Assembly: GCA_001880285.1 (NCBI GenBank)
Contig: CP016269.1
Location: 1,188,501-1,252,500, forward strand
Reading direction: 5' to 3'
DNA length: 64,000 bases
From: Flavobacteriaceae bacterium UJ101
GTDB taxonomy: Bacteria > Bacteroidota > Bacteroidia > Flavobacteriales > UJ101
Position numbers and translations under genes: made by a program. Of this stretch, positions 25,196-33,356 are shown in pieces. The notes beneath the pieces are model-generated. The model searched no databases. It saw only the letters and a list, made by a program, of their open reading frames with translations, and was not told where the DNA came from. Position 1 is the stretch's first letter. Every line of letters begins with the position of its first letter.

Positions 25196-27386
25196 TTAAC
25201 TTCTCTAGTTCTAATTGATTTTTAACTAAATGGTAATAATCTCCTTTCTTTGCAATAAGACTACTATGCGTTCCTTGTTCTACAATTTTTCCACTATTCA
25301 TTACAATGATCTGATCTGCATTTTTTACGGTACTAAGGCGATGAGCTATTATAACAGCTGTTTTACCTTTAAAAAACTGATTGAGATTTTCCATTATAAT
25401 TCTTTCATTGTGAGCATCTAAAGCACTTGTTGCTTCATCAAAAAAAATGAAATCTGGATTTTTATATACAGCTCGTGCAATTAATAAACGTTGTTTTTGG
25501 CCACCACTTATCCCAATTCCTTCACTCCCAATTTTTGAATTGTAACTTAAAGGTAAACTTTCTATAAAATCTTTGATATTAGCTACAGTTACAGCTCGCA
25601 ACAACTTTTCTTTATCAATATAATTTTCTCCTACTACAATATTATGGGCAATGGTATCATTAAAAATATAACCTTCCTGCATAACAGCTCCACAGTGTGA
25701 ACGCCATGTTCTTTGTGAAATGGTATTAAAGTTTTGACTCCCTAGCTTAATAAAACCTTCATTAGGTTCATAAAAACGCATTAAAAGTTTCATAAGGGTT
25801 GTTTTTCCACTTCCTGAAGCTCCTACTATAGCTGTTGTTTTTTTATGAGGAATAATTAGATCAATCTGATTAAGTACATATTCTTTTACTCCTATATAAC
25901 GAAAACTCAAATTATCAATTTGAATATCTTTGTTAGGTTCTATTTCATATAATTTAGGTTGTTCTAAATCTTCCTCATCTTCTTTATCATGAATTTCATT
26001 TAATCGTTCTAAGCTAATCTTAGCATCTTGCATATCCTGTATAAAATCAACCAATTGAGAAATTGGATTATTTAACTGTCCTATAATGTATTGTATTGAT
26101 AACATCATACCTAATGAAATTTCTCCTTTTAAAACCAAAGAAGCAGAAGTAAATGTAATGAGAATATTTTTTAATTCATTAATAAACTGAGAGCCAATAG
26201 ATTGCAATTGCTCTAAGGTTAAACCTTCCATAGACACCTTAAATAAACGAACTTGTATAAACTCCCATCCCCATCGTTTTTGTCTTTCAGCATTATGTAG
26301 TTTTATTTCTTGCATTCCACTAATGAGTTCAATGGTTTTACTTTGTTCTTCACTCATTTGGGTGAAACGTTTGTAATCCAATTCTTTTCTGCGTTTTAAA
26401 AAGAAAAAAATCCAACCAATAAATAAAATACTTCCTATAATAAAAATTAAAAAAATAGTAAGATTATAATAAATAAGAATAAAACTAAAAACAATAATAT
26501 TAAAAAATGAAAAAAGAGTATTAAGAGACGATCCAGTTAAAAAAGTTTCTATTCTTTTGTGATCTTCAATACGTTGCATAATATCGCCTGTCATTCGAGT
26601 ATCAAAATAGGCTATGGGAAGATTCATGAGTTTTATAAAAAAATCTGAAACTAATGAAATATTGATTCGTGTGCTTAAATGTAATAAAATCCAACTTCGA
26701 ATAGCTTGAATACTGATTTGCCCTACAAACAACATAATTTGAGCAATTAATATTAAATAGATAAAATCTAAATCTTGATTTTGAATCCCAATATCTACAA
26801 TACTTTGAGTAAGAAAAGGAAATAGTAATTGTAAAAGACTTCCTGCTACTAACCCTATAATTAACTGAAAAACAAGTAATTTGTATTTGAATAGATAAGT
26901 GTAAATGAATTTAAATCCAGCATTGGATTTTGTCTCCCATTTATTATCGTAGAATCTATGAGTTGGTTCTAAAAATAAAGCAATTCCTTCTTCGGTTGTT
27001 TCGTTTGCATTTTTACCAATCCAATTTTCTATAAATTCATCTTCTTCATACGTTATTAAACCATAAGCAGGATCTGAAATATAAACTGTATTTTTTGTGA
27101 TCTTATAAATTACTACAAAATGGTATTTATTCCAATGTAAAATACAAGGTAAAGGAGCCTCTTCTTCTAACGTTTCATAATCTAATTTAGCACCTATAGT
27201 TTTGAATCCAATATTTTCAGCAGCTTCTGATAAACCTAATAAAGAACTTCCCTCTCTTGTAGTTTCACTCAAATGACGTATTTGTTCCAAATTAATAGAT
27301 TTACCATAATATTTACTTATAATTCGTAAACAAGTAGGTCCACAATCTTTTTGCCCTGGCTGCTTATAATTTGGGAATGATTTCAA
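25185..27386 (-). CDS. Peptidase-containing ABC transporter (C39, bacteriocin-type)
   Basis: 733 residues. C39 peptidase (about 1-140) with catalytic Cys15 in QKDCGPTC, His in HFVVIYK and Asp in ISDPAYG, so it should be active and cleave after double-glycine leaders. Five or six membrane helices follow (about 160-450). The nucleotide-binding domain has Walker A GASGSGKTT, signature ISGGQKQRL and Walker B IIFFDEATSALD. It would cut and export both GG peptides of the cluster (31686-31832, 35042-35188). Downstream of the SpaB_C gene by 16 bases. Confidence 0.95.
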   Translation of the reverse strand: MKSFPNYKQPGQKDCGPTCLRIISKYYGKSINLEQIRHLSETTREGSSLLGLSEAAENIGFKTIGAKLDYETLEEEAPLPCILHWNKYHFVVIYKITKNTVYISDPAYGLITYEEDEFIENWIGKNANETTEEGIALFLEPTHRFYDNKWETKSNAGFKFIYTYLFKYKLLVFQLIIGLVAGSLLQLLFPFLTQSIVDIGIQNQDLDFIYLILIAQIMLFVGQISIQAIRSWILLHLSTRINISLVSDFFIKLMNLPIAYFDTRMTGDIMQRIEDHKRIETFLTGSSLNTLFSFFNIIVFSFILIYYNLTIFLIFIIGSILFIGWIFFFLKRRKELDYKRFTQMSEEQSKTIELISGMQEIKLHNAERQKRWGWEFIQVRLFKVSMEGLTLEQLQSIGSQFINELKNILITFTSASLVLKGEISLGMMLSIQYIIGQLNNPISQLVDFIQDMQDAKISLERLNEIHDKEDEEDLEQPKLYEIEPNKDIQIDNLSFRYIGVKEYVLNQIDLIIPHKKTTAIVGASGSGKTTLMKLLMRFYEPNEGFIKLGSQNFNTISQRTWRSHCGAVMQEGYIFNDTIAHNIVVGENYIDKEKLLRAVTVANIKDFIESLPLSYNSKIGSEGIGISGGQKQRLLIARAVYKNPDFIFFDEATSALDAHNERIIMENLNQFFKGKTAVIIAHRLSTVKNADQIIVMNSGKIVEQGTHSSLIAKKGDYYHLVKNQLELEKLNES

Positions 27387-27402
27387 AGTCTTAAAATTAA
27401 AT

Positions 27403-28248
27403 TTATTTTAAATATTTCTGTATTCCATATTCACTCTTATAATACTGAAATAGTAGATCGTAGCATACCCATTCATTAATTCGTTGCTTGGAATGAAAAG
27501 ACCTATTGCATAACATATGTAAATAGCTATACAACAAACTATTAATTATCTCCTGATCTTTTGTCTTTTGAGAAATATCTTTAGCTATTTTAGAATATAG
27601 TTCGTGAAAATAGGATTCATCTTCCGTTTCTTCTTTAAGGGTACTCTTTATCATATTAGCTGAATCTCTATATTTTTTATTAAGTTGTTTTCTTGTAAAC
27701 TTATTAATTTTAAACTCATCTCCAAAATCCATTTTCATAGTTTCTAATAAATCTTTTTTACTTTTTAAATCTAATTTGAAACTATTTAATATTGTATCAA
27801 TCATTTTTATTACTAAAAGCCATCTATTTTCACTATTAAAATCTATAGATTGTAAATTTGTGAGGACTTGCTTACTGTTTATATAAAAAAACTCTTCAGA
27901 AAACTCTATTAATTCGTTATGATATCGTTCAATTTCTCTATTATACGTGTCTAAAACAACTTTATAAGCCATTTTTTTTGAGACTAACGTATCTAATTTT
28001 TTATATAAAATAGAAATAATGAACCCTATATTATTTACATCATTGATCAAAAAACGTATTCTAATATGAGGATCAGGATCATTATAACGAATAAAAAACC
28101 ATTTTATAATATTTTTTTTTATTATTTCTTCCTCAAGAATATCAGGTAAATAATTAATTATAAAATGATCTATAGTCTGAGTACCCATATATATTTTATA
28201 ATAGATCCATTCACTACCAATAATAAAATGACGTTTTATGTTTTGCAT
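27403..28248 (-). CDS. Stand-alone SpaB_C/thiopeptide-type domain protein (LanB elimination half)
   Basis: 281 residues. The hallmark W-F-x-R-Y-x-D-P-x-P-H-x-R-x-R appears as WFFIRYNDPDPHIRIRF at about 50-66. In full-length LanB this C-terminal domain eliminates glutamate from glutamylated Ser/Thr to give dehydroamino acids. Here it is a separate protein, as in split-LanB systems such as pinensin. It overlaps the dehydratase gene by 13 bases, implying stoichiometric synthesis. Confidence 0.92.
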   Translation of the reverse strand: MQNIKRHFIIGSEWIYYKIYMGTQTIDHFIINYLPDILEEEIIKKNIIKWFFIRYNDPDPHIRIRFLINDVNNIGFIISILYKKLDTLVSKKMAYKVVLDTYNREIERYHNELIEFSEEFFYINSKQVLTNLQSIDFNSENRWLLVIKMIDTILNSFKLDLKSKKDLLETMKMDFGDEFKINKFTRKQLNKKYRDSANMIKSTLKEETEDESYFHELYSKIAKDISQKTKDQEIINSLLYSYLHMLCNRSFHSKQRINEWVCYDLLFQYYKSEYGIQKYLK

Positions 28249-30404
28249 ACTGAAAAAATAAATTCGTTAGAGTAAACACAATCTTCTTTTTTAACAATAG
28301 AATTATATTTAGTAAATAAATTTTCTTTTAAAATAACCTCTTCTTTATTTTTTATAACTTCTAAAAAAAGATTACAATTAAATTGATCCTTTAAATTGAT
28401 AGGTAGTTCATTATCAAATTCAACTACTAAAATATGGTCATCAATATTCATTTCATTTGTAATTTTAAAAACATCATTAGGTGTTTTTAACATTTTTAAT
28501 TGTTTTTCGTCTAACAACCATTTTTTTGGAGAAAGAATTATATTTTGATATTGAACTCTAGGAACATATTTAAAATCTTTCAATAATGAATTTATATTCA
28601 TACCTAAATAATCAACTTTATCTTGAGTTTGTAAATCACATAAAAAATTATAGATAGGTAATGCATTAAAACTATAGTTATGAGCATTTGATAATCTTGG
28701 TTCAACTATTTTATTATGCTTTCTTGATCTTAGAATTATCTTATTATTTTTTATAGACAGATATAAATCATTAATATTAATTTGATTCTCTATTGGTAAA
28801 TTACTTTTTGCTAAATAAGGTATTTCATAGTTTCTTACATTTTTCCTATAAAGGATATTCCCTGTTCTACTTTCTGGAAGATGAATAATTTCTGCTAGAA
28901 TTCGATTGGATTGATTTTGATTTTCAAGCTCTAAAATATTATTTATAAGGTTTTCAATATTTTTGCTAACATGACCAAATCTTCCTAATAAATACGTACC
29001 AGAAGATCCTCCAACAGAACTCATACTAATCAAGTTTTCTCCTTTTTTTTCTCCCTCTAATAAAGAACATAAAATAGAAAATGTATCAGGTAAATCATTC
29101 CATTTGTCTTCAAAATTACTTAGGTCAGATTCCGAAATAATAATTTTTTCTTCATTATTTTTTAAAGCTTCAACATATTTTTCTTTTAAAAATTGAGGAA
29201 TAGTATTTTGATCACTTTGACCTTCTTCTGTATTCAAATTTAAAATTAGATCATCTATTAGAGGATTTACATCGTATCCCCCTTTTAAATTTTGATCATA
29301 CCCTATGCCTAACTCTACATCTAATGCTAGAGGTAAAGCAATTTCCTCATCTTCATATCTTTTATAAAATTCTTCTTTGAATTTTTCTAATCTAGTGTTT
29401 GGAACTTTACTAGTAAGTTTAGTTAAAATATAAACTCCTTTTTTAAGATCTTTTAAAATACTTTTATTAATCGTATTAGTATTATAAAACACTTCTAAAT
29501 CTGTTTGTAATATGTATTTTTTATTTATAGAAGTATTATTCTTTTTTAAGAGTTTTTCTAATACATTGTAATCTTTATAAGCATAAAAAGATGACATTGA
29601 ATTATTAGTTATGAGATCACGTATATCATGCAAGTTAGGAATATTCGTTTTATCACATAATATATTTAAATAGTCATTTCCAGAAACAGGTGAGGATAGA
29701 TCACTTATCAATATTTGATTTTCAATGAGTTCTAATATAAAGTTTTTCAAATCAGTTTTATTTATAGAAGTATCATTCATATATAATTGAAGTTCATCTA
29801 CTATTTCTTTTATCGTTTTTCCATATTTAGTTTTTTCTAATATAAATTTAATATAGTCTGAATAGTCAATAGATATGGTAAAATGTTGTCTAATATTGTC
29901 AATATACTTATATTCTACATATCGATAATGATCTCCTACTCGATAAATACTCGTATTTGGATAATATTTTAATTGCTTATAGACATTTTCTTGCTTTTCT
30001 AATTCAAAAGAAAGAGAGCATAGATAGTTCATATCCAATCTATTAATTCTTCTAAATTTATCAAAAGAGCCTATTTCTACTTCCGTCGTTTTTTCTGATA
30101 TATCACCTATTGCAATTCCTGAAAATAAACCAAAAGGAGTACATCTAGATGACATCCGTAATATATATTTCAGAATACTTCTTTTTAATTTCTCTACTTT
30201 ATCTATCGAAGTTATTTCTTGATTTAAATACTTTATAATTTGATCATAAAGTTCTGGAGAAGCTAAATATACTGCTTCTAAAAATAGATCGTTTTTACAA
30301 AAACTTTTTATTTCTTCATCAGTAAATTCTTTATATATCCACTGTAAATCAAATAGAGGAGTCCTTGCTACGTATTGATTAAGAATTTTATATTCTCTAC
30401 TCAT
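28236..30404 (-). CDS. Lantibiotic dehydratase, glutamylation domain (LanB N-terminal half)
   Basis: 722 residues, matching the N-terminal glutamylation domain of class I LanB (full LanB is about 1000). Hallmarks: RMSSRCTPFGLFSG at about 83-96, FGHVSKN, and ILRSRKHNKIVEPRLSNAHN, all characteristic of LanB. It uses glutamyl-tRNA to esterify precursor Ser/Thr. The elimination domain is encoded separately just downstream. The transcript starts upstream at or before the precursor gene at 31686-31832 and passes through the LanC-like gene. Confidence 0.94.
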   Translation of the reverse strand: MSREYKILNQYVARTPLFDLQWIYKEFTDEEIKSFCKNDLFLEAVYLASPELYDQIIKYLNQEITSIDKVEKLKRSILKYILRMSSRCTPFGLFSGIAIGDISEKTTEVEIGSFDKFRRINRLDMNYLCSLSFELEKQENVYKQLKYYPNTSIYRVGDHYRYVEYKYIDNIRQHFTISIDYSDYIKFILEKTKYGKTIKEIVDELQLYMNDTSINKTDLKNFILELIENQILISDLSSPVSGNDYLNILCDKTNIPNLHDIRDLITNNSMSSFYAYKDYNVLEKLLKKNNTSINKKYILQTDLEVFYNTNTINKSILKDLKKGVYILTKLTSKVPNTRLEKFKEEFYKRYEDEEIALPLALDVELGIGYDQNLKGGYDVNPLIDDLILNLNTEEGQSDQNTIPQFLKEKYVEALKNNEEKIIISESDLSNFEDKWNDLPDTFSILCSLLEGEKKGENLISMSSVGGSSGTYLLGRFGHVSKNIENLINNILELENQNQSNRILAEIIHLPESRTGNILYRKNVRNYEIPYLAKSNLPIENQININDLYLSIKNNKIILRSRKHNKIVEPRLSNAHNYSFNALPIYNFLCDLQTQDKVDYLGMNINSLLKDFKYVPRVQYQNIILSPKKWLLDEKQLKMLKTPNDVFKITNEMNIDDHILVVEFDNELPINLKDQFNCNLFLEVIKNKEEVILKENLFTKYNSIVKKEDCVYSNEFIFSVCKT

Positions 30405-30427
30405 TTAATAGAAATTTCATTAAAAAT

Positions 30428-31627
30428 TTATTGATAAAAACCTAAAGCTTCTGCCCATAAATAATCATCAAAATCAGAAGAGGATAATATTAAACCAATA
30501 CCTAAAATACCATCAAATAAACTATATTTATCATAAGGATAATTTTTTGTTTCATTTTGCCATATTGATTCAGGCATAAGAATAGTTTCATTAGTATTTA
30601 AAACAGTTTGAGTATTTATCAATAATTGGTTCTCCCAATATTGAATTTTTTCTTTCACAATTTCTAATTTCAAGTAATTGTTTACTTTTTTTAAAAGGAA
30701 GACTATAGCACCAATTCCATGTGAAAATCCAATATCATAAAATGATTCTTTCTCAAAATAAATAATACCTGATTCTTTAATATCTATTTGGCAAAAGTCA
30801 AGAACCATTTCTTTAGCTATGAGAAACAGGTTATCTCTCCCATTCCCAATAACATTATTCGCATATAATAAAGAATATGCTACTCTTAAATAACCAAAAG
30901 AGTTTGATAAATTATTAATATTCTGTTTAGGTTTAAAAGTTTTATGTTTTTTTATACTCACCTCTTTGAACATGATTTTATAATCTATAGCAACTTTTAA
31001 AAGTTCATCGAGTATTGAGTCTATATATTTATTTTGAAAATTTATCTCTTTTAATTTTATAAAATAATTTAAAATATCCAAATGATAATTAATGTCAATT
31101 GATTTTTTCATTAAATAATCATCCCATGTAATATAATTTTCATAATAAGTACGTTTGTAATAAAGTATGTTTATAATTTCATTAATTATACTATCTTTTT
31201 GATCTTTATATTTTTTTGATAAAAAAAATATTTGAGATTTACCAATACATCCATGAATGAAATTATATTTTCTATTAGTTAAATCATAATGAATAGACTC
31301 TATTAAATACTTCTCTATATCATCAGTTAATGACTGATCATTAATAATATTACTTTTATAGAAATAATTAATTGCCCAAAATATTCCCTCAAATCCATGT
31401 ATAAAACTATAAGCTAATTCTTGTTTTTCAAATTCCTTTATAAATTCTTGTAAAAGATTTATAGCTTTATTCTTATTTACTTCTTCATTAGTGACTCTAT
31501 ATAGATGTGTAAAAAAAATTATTGTACCTAAATCTTCATCAATAAATGGATAATACATCTTTTTTGATTTTTCAAAAAGTCTTGTAGAAATCTCATTTAT
31601 AATCCTTTGTCTATCTATGTTTAACAT
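30428..31627 (-). CDS. LanC-like protein lacking the zinc-ligand cysteines
   Basis: 399 residues with the repeating (alpha/alpha) GxxxHG-type motifs of LanC: SFIHGFEGI (74-82), NFIHGCIGK (122-130), SNSFGYLRVAYSLL (241-254), GFSHGIGAI (300-308), LFDGILGIG (370-378). In NisC-type cyclases the fourth and fifth positions are WCYG and CHG, supplying two Cys and one His to zinc. Here, by motif order, they read NSFG and SHG: both Cys are Ser and only His303 remains. The whole protein has two cysteines (127, 279). Either it is a non-cyclising partner or it uses another mechanism. Motif assignment is by eye. Confidence 0.82.
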   Translation of the reverse strand: MLNIDRQRIINEISTRLFEKSKKMYYPFIDEDLGTIIFFTHLYRVTNEEVNKNKAINLLQEFIKEFEKQELAYSFIHGFEGIFWAINYFYKSNIINDQSLTDDIEKYLIESIHYDLTNRKYNFIHGCIGKSQIFFLSKKYKDQKDSIINEIINILYYKRTYYENYITWDDYLMKKSIDINYHLDILNYFIKLKEINFQNKYIDSILDELLKVAIDYKIMFKEVSIKKHKTFKPKQNINNLSNSFGYLRVAYSLLYANNVIGNGRDNLFLIAKEMVLDFCQIDIKESGIIYFEKESFYDIGFSHGIGAIVFLLKKVNNYLKLEIVKEKIQYWENQLLINTQTVLNTNETILMPESIWQNETKNYPYDKYSLFDGILGIGLILSSSDFDDYLWAEALGFYQ

Positions 31628-31644
31628 TTTTATACTTTTAAATA

Positions 31645-31675
31645 ATTATCTGATAGGTTTACCCTACCAGATAAT
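31645..31675 (-). promoter_or_regulatory. Hairpin between precursor gene and LanC-like gene
   Basis: ATTATCTGATAGG (31645-31657) pairs with CCTACCAGATAAT (31663-31675) over 13 bases with one G-T pair, loop of 5. On the minus strand it follows the precursor stop and is not followed by a strong T run. A partial terminator or 3'-stabilising hairpin would raise peptide over enzyme expression, as in many RiPP operons. Confidence 0.65.
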
Positions 31676-31685
31676 AAAAAAACAC

Positions 31686-31832
31686 TTATTTTTGATAAGT
31701 TGTAACAGAGCCACCTATAGCAATAAAACATTTCTTCTTAGTACTAAGAATACATAATCCTCCATGTACTTTTTGCATTTCTTGATTATTAAGTCTTGAA
31801 ACTGTTTTTTTGTTTAATTGTAATTTATCCAT
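31686..31832 (-). CDS. Lanthipeptide-like precursor peptide with GG leader
   Basis: 48 residues, too short for the usual cutoff. The leader starts MDKLQLNKKTVSRLNNQ and ends EMQKVHGG (residues 19-25), close to the Bacteroidota class I lanthipeptide leader pattern (LNKKT...LN..EM..V.GG). The 23-residue core begins LCILSTKKKC and ends GGSVTTYQK: two Cys (core 2 and 10), two Ser and three Thr. Only Cys10 has Ser/Thr on its N-terminal side within the core (Ser5, Thr6), so an ordinary ring could join those. Cys2 could ring only with downstream residues or stay free. It lies directly upstream of lanC/lanB-type genes. Confidence 0.85.
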   Translation of the reverse strand: MDKLQLNKKTVSRLNNQEMQKVHGGLCILSTKKKCFIAIGGSVTTYQK

Positions 31833-31880
31833 TTTTTTAATTTTTAAATTAGTACCTACTCTATTAAATAGGATTTTCAG

Positions 31881-31890
31881 TTACCTCCTT
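31881..31890 (-). promoter_or_regulatory. Strong Shine-Dalgarno-like sequence with no ATG after it
   Basis: Minus strand AAGGAGGTAA, an unusually perfect anti-16S match for this phylum, lies about 50 bases before the precursor ATG. The next in-frame codon run from CTG (31880) is open into the precursor, but a CTG start is unlikely. Confidence 0.35.
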
Positions 31891-31923
31891 ACTTTATGTC
31901 TAGAATTTAAAGTCTAAATGATT

Positions 31924-31939
31924 AAATCATATATGATTT
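31924..31939. promoter_or_regulatory. 16-bp perfect palindrome upstream of the precursor operon
   Basis: AAATCATATATGATTT is its own reverse complement. It lies between the retropepsin-like gene stop and the precursor gene, so it could be an operator for the minus-strand operon or part of a weak terminator. Confidence 0.45.
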
Positions 31940-33142
31940 TTATAATAATATTTTTTTGATTAATCTATATGTGTTTCTGATTCCATTTCTTGAAACAATA
32001 ATATCCTCTTCAGTTACATCTTTTATATTATCGTTCATTATAAAATCACACCAATTTTCGGATGACATATTCTCGTAATTAACGTCATTAATCATAATTA
32101 TTTTATCTCCAATTTGAAGTCCTTTTTTGCTTGCATCAGAGCCATCGTAAATAGCGCTTATGTACAAGTTGTTATTTTTAAAATTAAGTGTATACCCAAA
32201 AGATTTTAAACTTTTAGTTTTATCTAAATTTAGAGACTTATCAATTAACATCTCTTTATCAAACCAATTTAGAATTATATGTGTATTTTTAAAAAAATCA
32301 AATCCTATTACATTCCCTGATAAGTCATTAAAAGTAACAGTCTGATTTTTTAGATTCATGTCTCCAATTGAAAATTCATCTACTCGAGCAAAATTTATCG
32401 TTTCATGAATCTCTTGTCCATAAATACCTACGTTATGTATTCCTTTTGCTTGAATTGACTTAATATCAGTTAACTTTTCATAAACTCTATTTGATATATT
32501 CACTCCTCCATTATACCCCAAATCAATTATAGTATTTAACACTTTATTTCCATTAATTTTACTTATAATAGATGGCGTTTTATCATACCCAACAAAAAAT
32601 TTAGTCCGATATACATCTTTTAAACTTTCTTTACCAAAAGTCATTTTATCTTTTATAGTAATGATATTTTCTGGAAAATTAAAGTCCCAAATTGTACTTT
32701 TCATTAAATTAGCTCCTATTATTCCTTCAATATTGAGACATTTAAAATGATCTTCTTCTAAATCATAAACAGAAGCTCCTATATTTTGAAAATTAACCCC
32801 TGCTATATTAATATTATCAATCAAAGTAAAATTCAACGCAGTGGTATCCGAATTAAAATCTGACACATTTTGTTTCCCTTCAAATTTTAACCCTAATTTA
32901 TTAAATAAATGATGACTAATTACTGTAGGAGCACCTGTATCTAGTAAAAAATTATATTTATTACCTTTTAACTCCGCTTCAATTATAATTAAACCATTTT
33001 TAATTTTATAAGGAATATCTACAGAATAACTTTTTTCAACAACATTTCCACTATTTAATGTTGAAATTATCTTAGAGTTTACACAACTATTTATTAATAA
33101 ACAAAAAGTTAAAATAGTAAGAATAGATCTATTTATCTTCAT
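31940..33142 (-). CDS. Retropepsin-like aspartyl protease lipoprotein with PDZ domain
   Basis: About 400 residues from MKINRSIL. Lipobox LINSC at about residue 20. Retroviral-type aspartyl protease half with LLDTGAPTVIS (DTG 68-70) and a second half with IIDLGYNGG, where Thr is replaced by Leu. A C-terminal PDZ domain follows (AIYDGSDASKKGLQIGDKIIMIND). It is envelope-anchored. It sits immediately upstream of the precursor operon on the same strand, within the cluster, so a role in peptide maturation or immunity is plausible but unproven. Confidence 0.85.
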   Translation of the reverse strand: MKINRSILTILTFCLLINSCVNSKIISTLNSGNVVEKSYSVDIPYKIKNGLIIIEAELKGNKYNFLLDTGAPTVISHHLFNKLGLKFEGKQNVSDFNSDTTALNFTLIDNINIAGVNFQNIGASVYDLEEDHFKCLNIEGIIGANLMKSTIWDFNFPENIITIKDKMTFGKESLKDVYRTKFFVGYDKTPSIISKINGNKVLNTIIDLGYNGGVNISNRVYEKLTDIKSIQAKGIHNVGIYGQEIHETINFARVDEFSIGDMNLKNQTVTFNDLSGNVIGFDFFKNTHIILNWFDKEMLIDKSLNLDKTKSLKSFGYTLNFKNNNLYISAIYDGSDASKKGLQIGDKIIMINDVNYENMSSENWCDFIMNDNIKDVTEEDIIVSRNGIRNTYRLIKKILL

Positions 33143-33335
33143 AGAAATTAAATATAAATTTTGAAACAATATTAAACGTTATAAGAGTAAAATAAAACAA
33201 TAATTGACAATGATTTATAAATCTACTTTTAACAATTTATAAATTCACCCTACAAAATAACTTTTTAAACCACTGATAAAAAGGAAATTACGTTATTTTA
33301 TCTATTTTTATTTTTTTTACTAAATTCTTTAACAC

Positions 33336-33343
33336 TAAATTTG
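33336..33343 (+). promoter_or_regulatory. -7 element before the TPR-AraC regulator
   Basis: TAAATTTG, exact TAnnTTTG, 13 bases before the TTG start codon at 33357. Confidence 0.5.
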
Positions 33344-33356
33344 AAAAAAAACTAAT

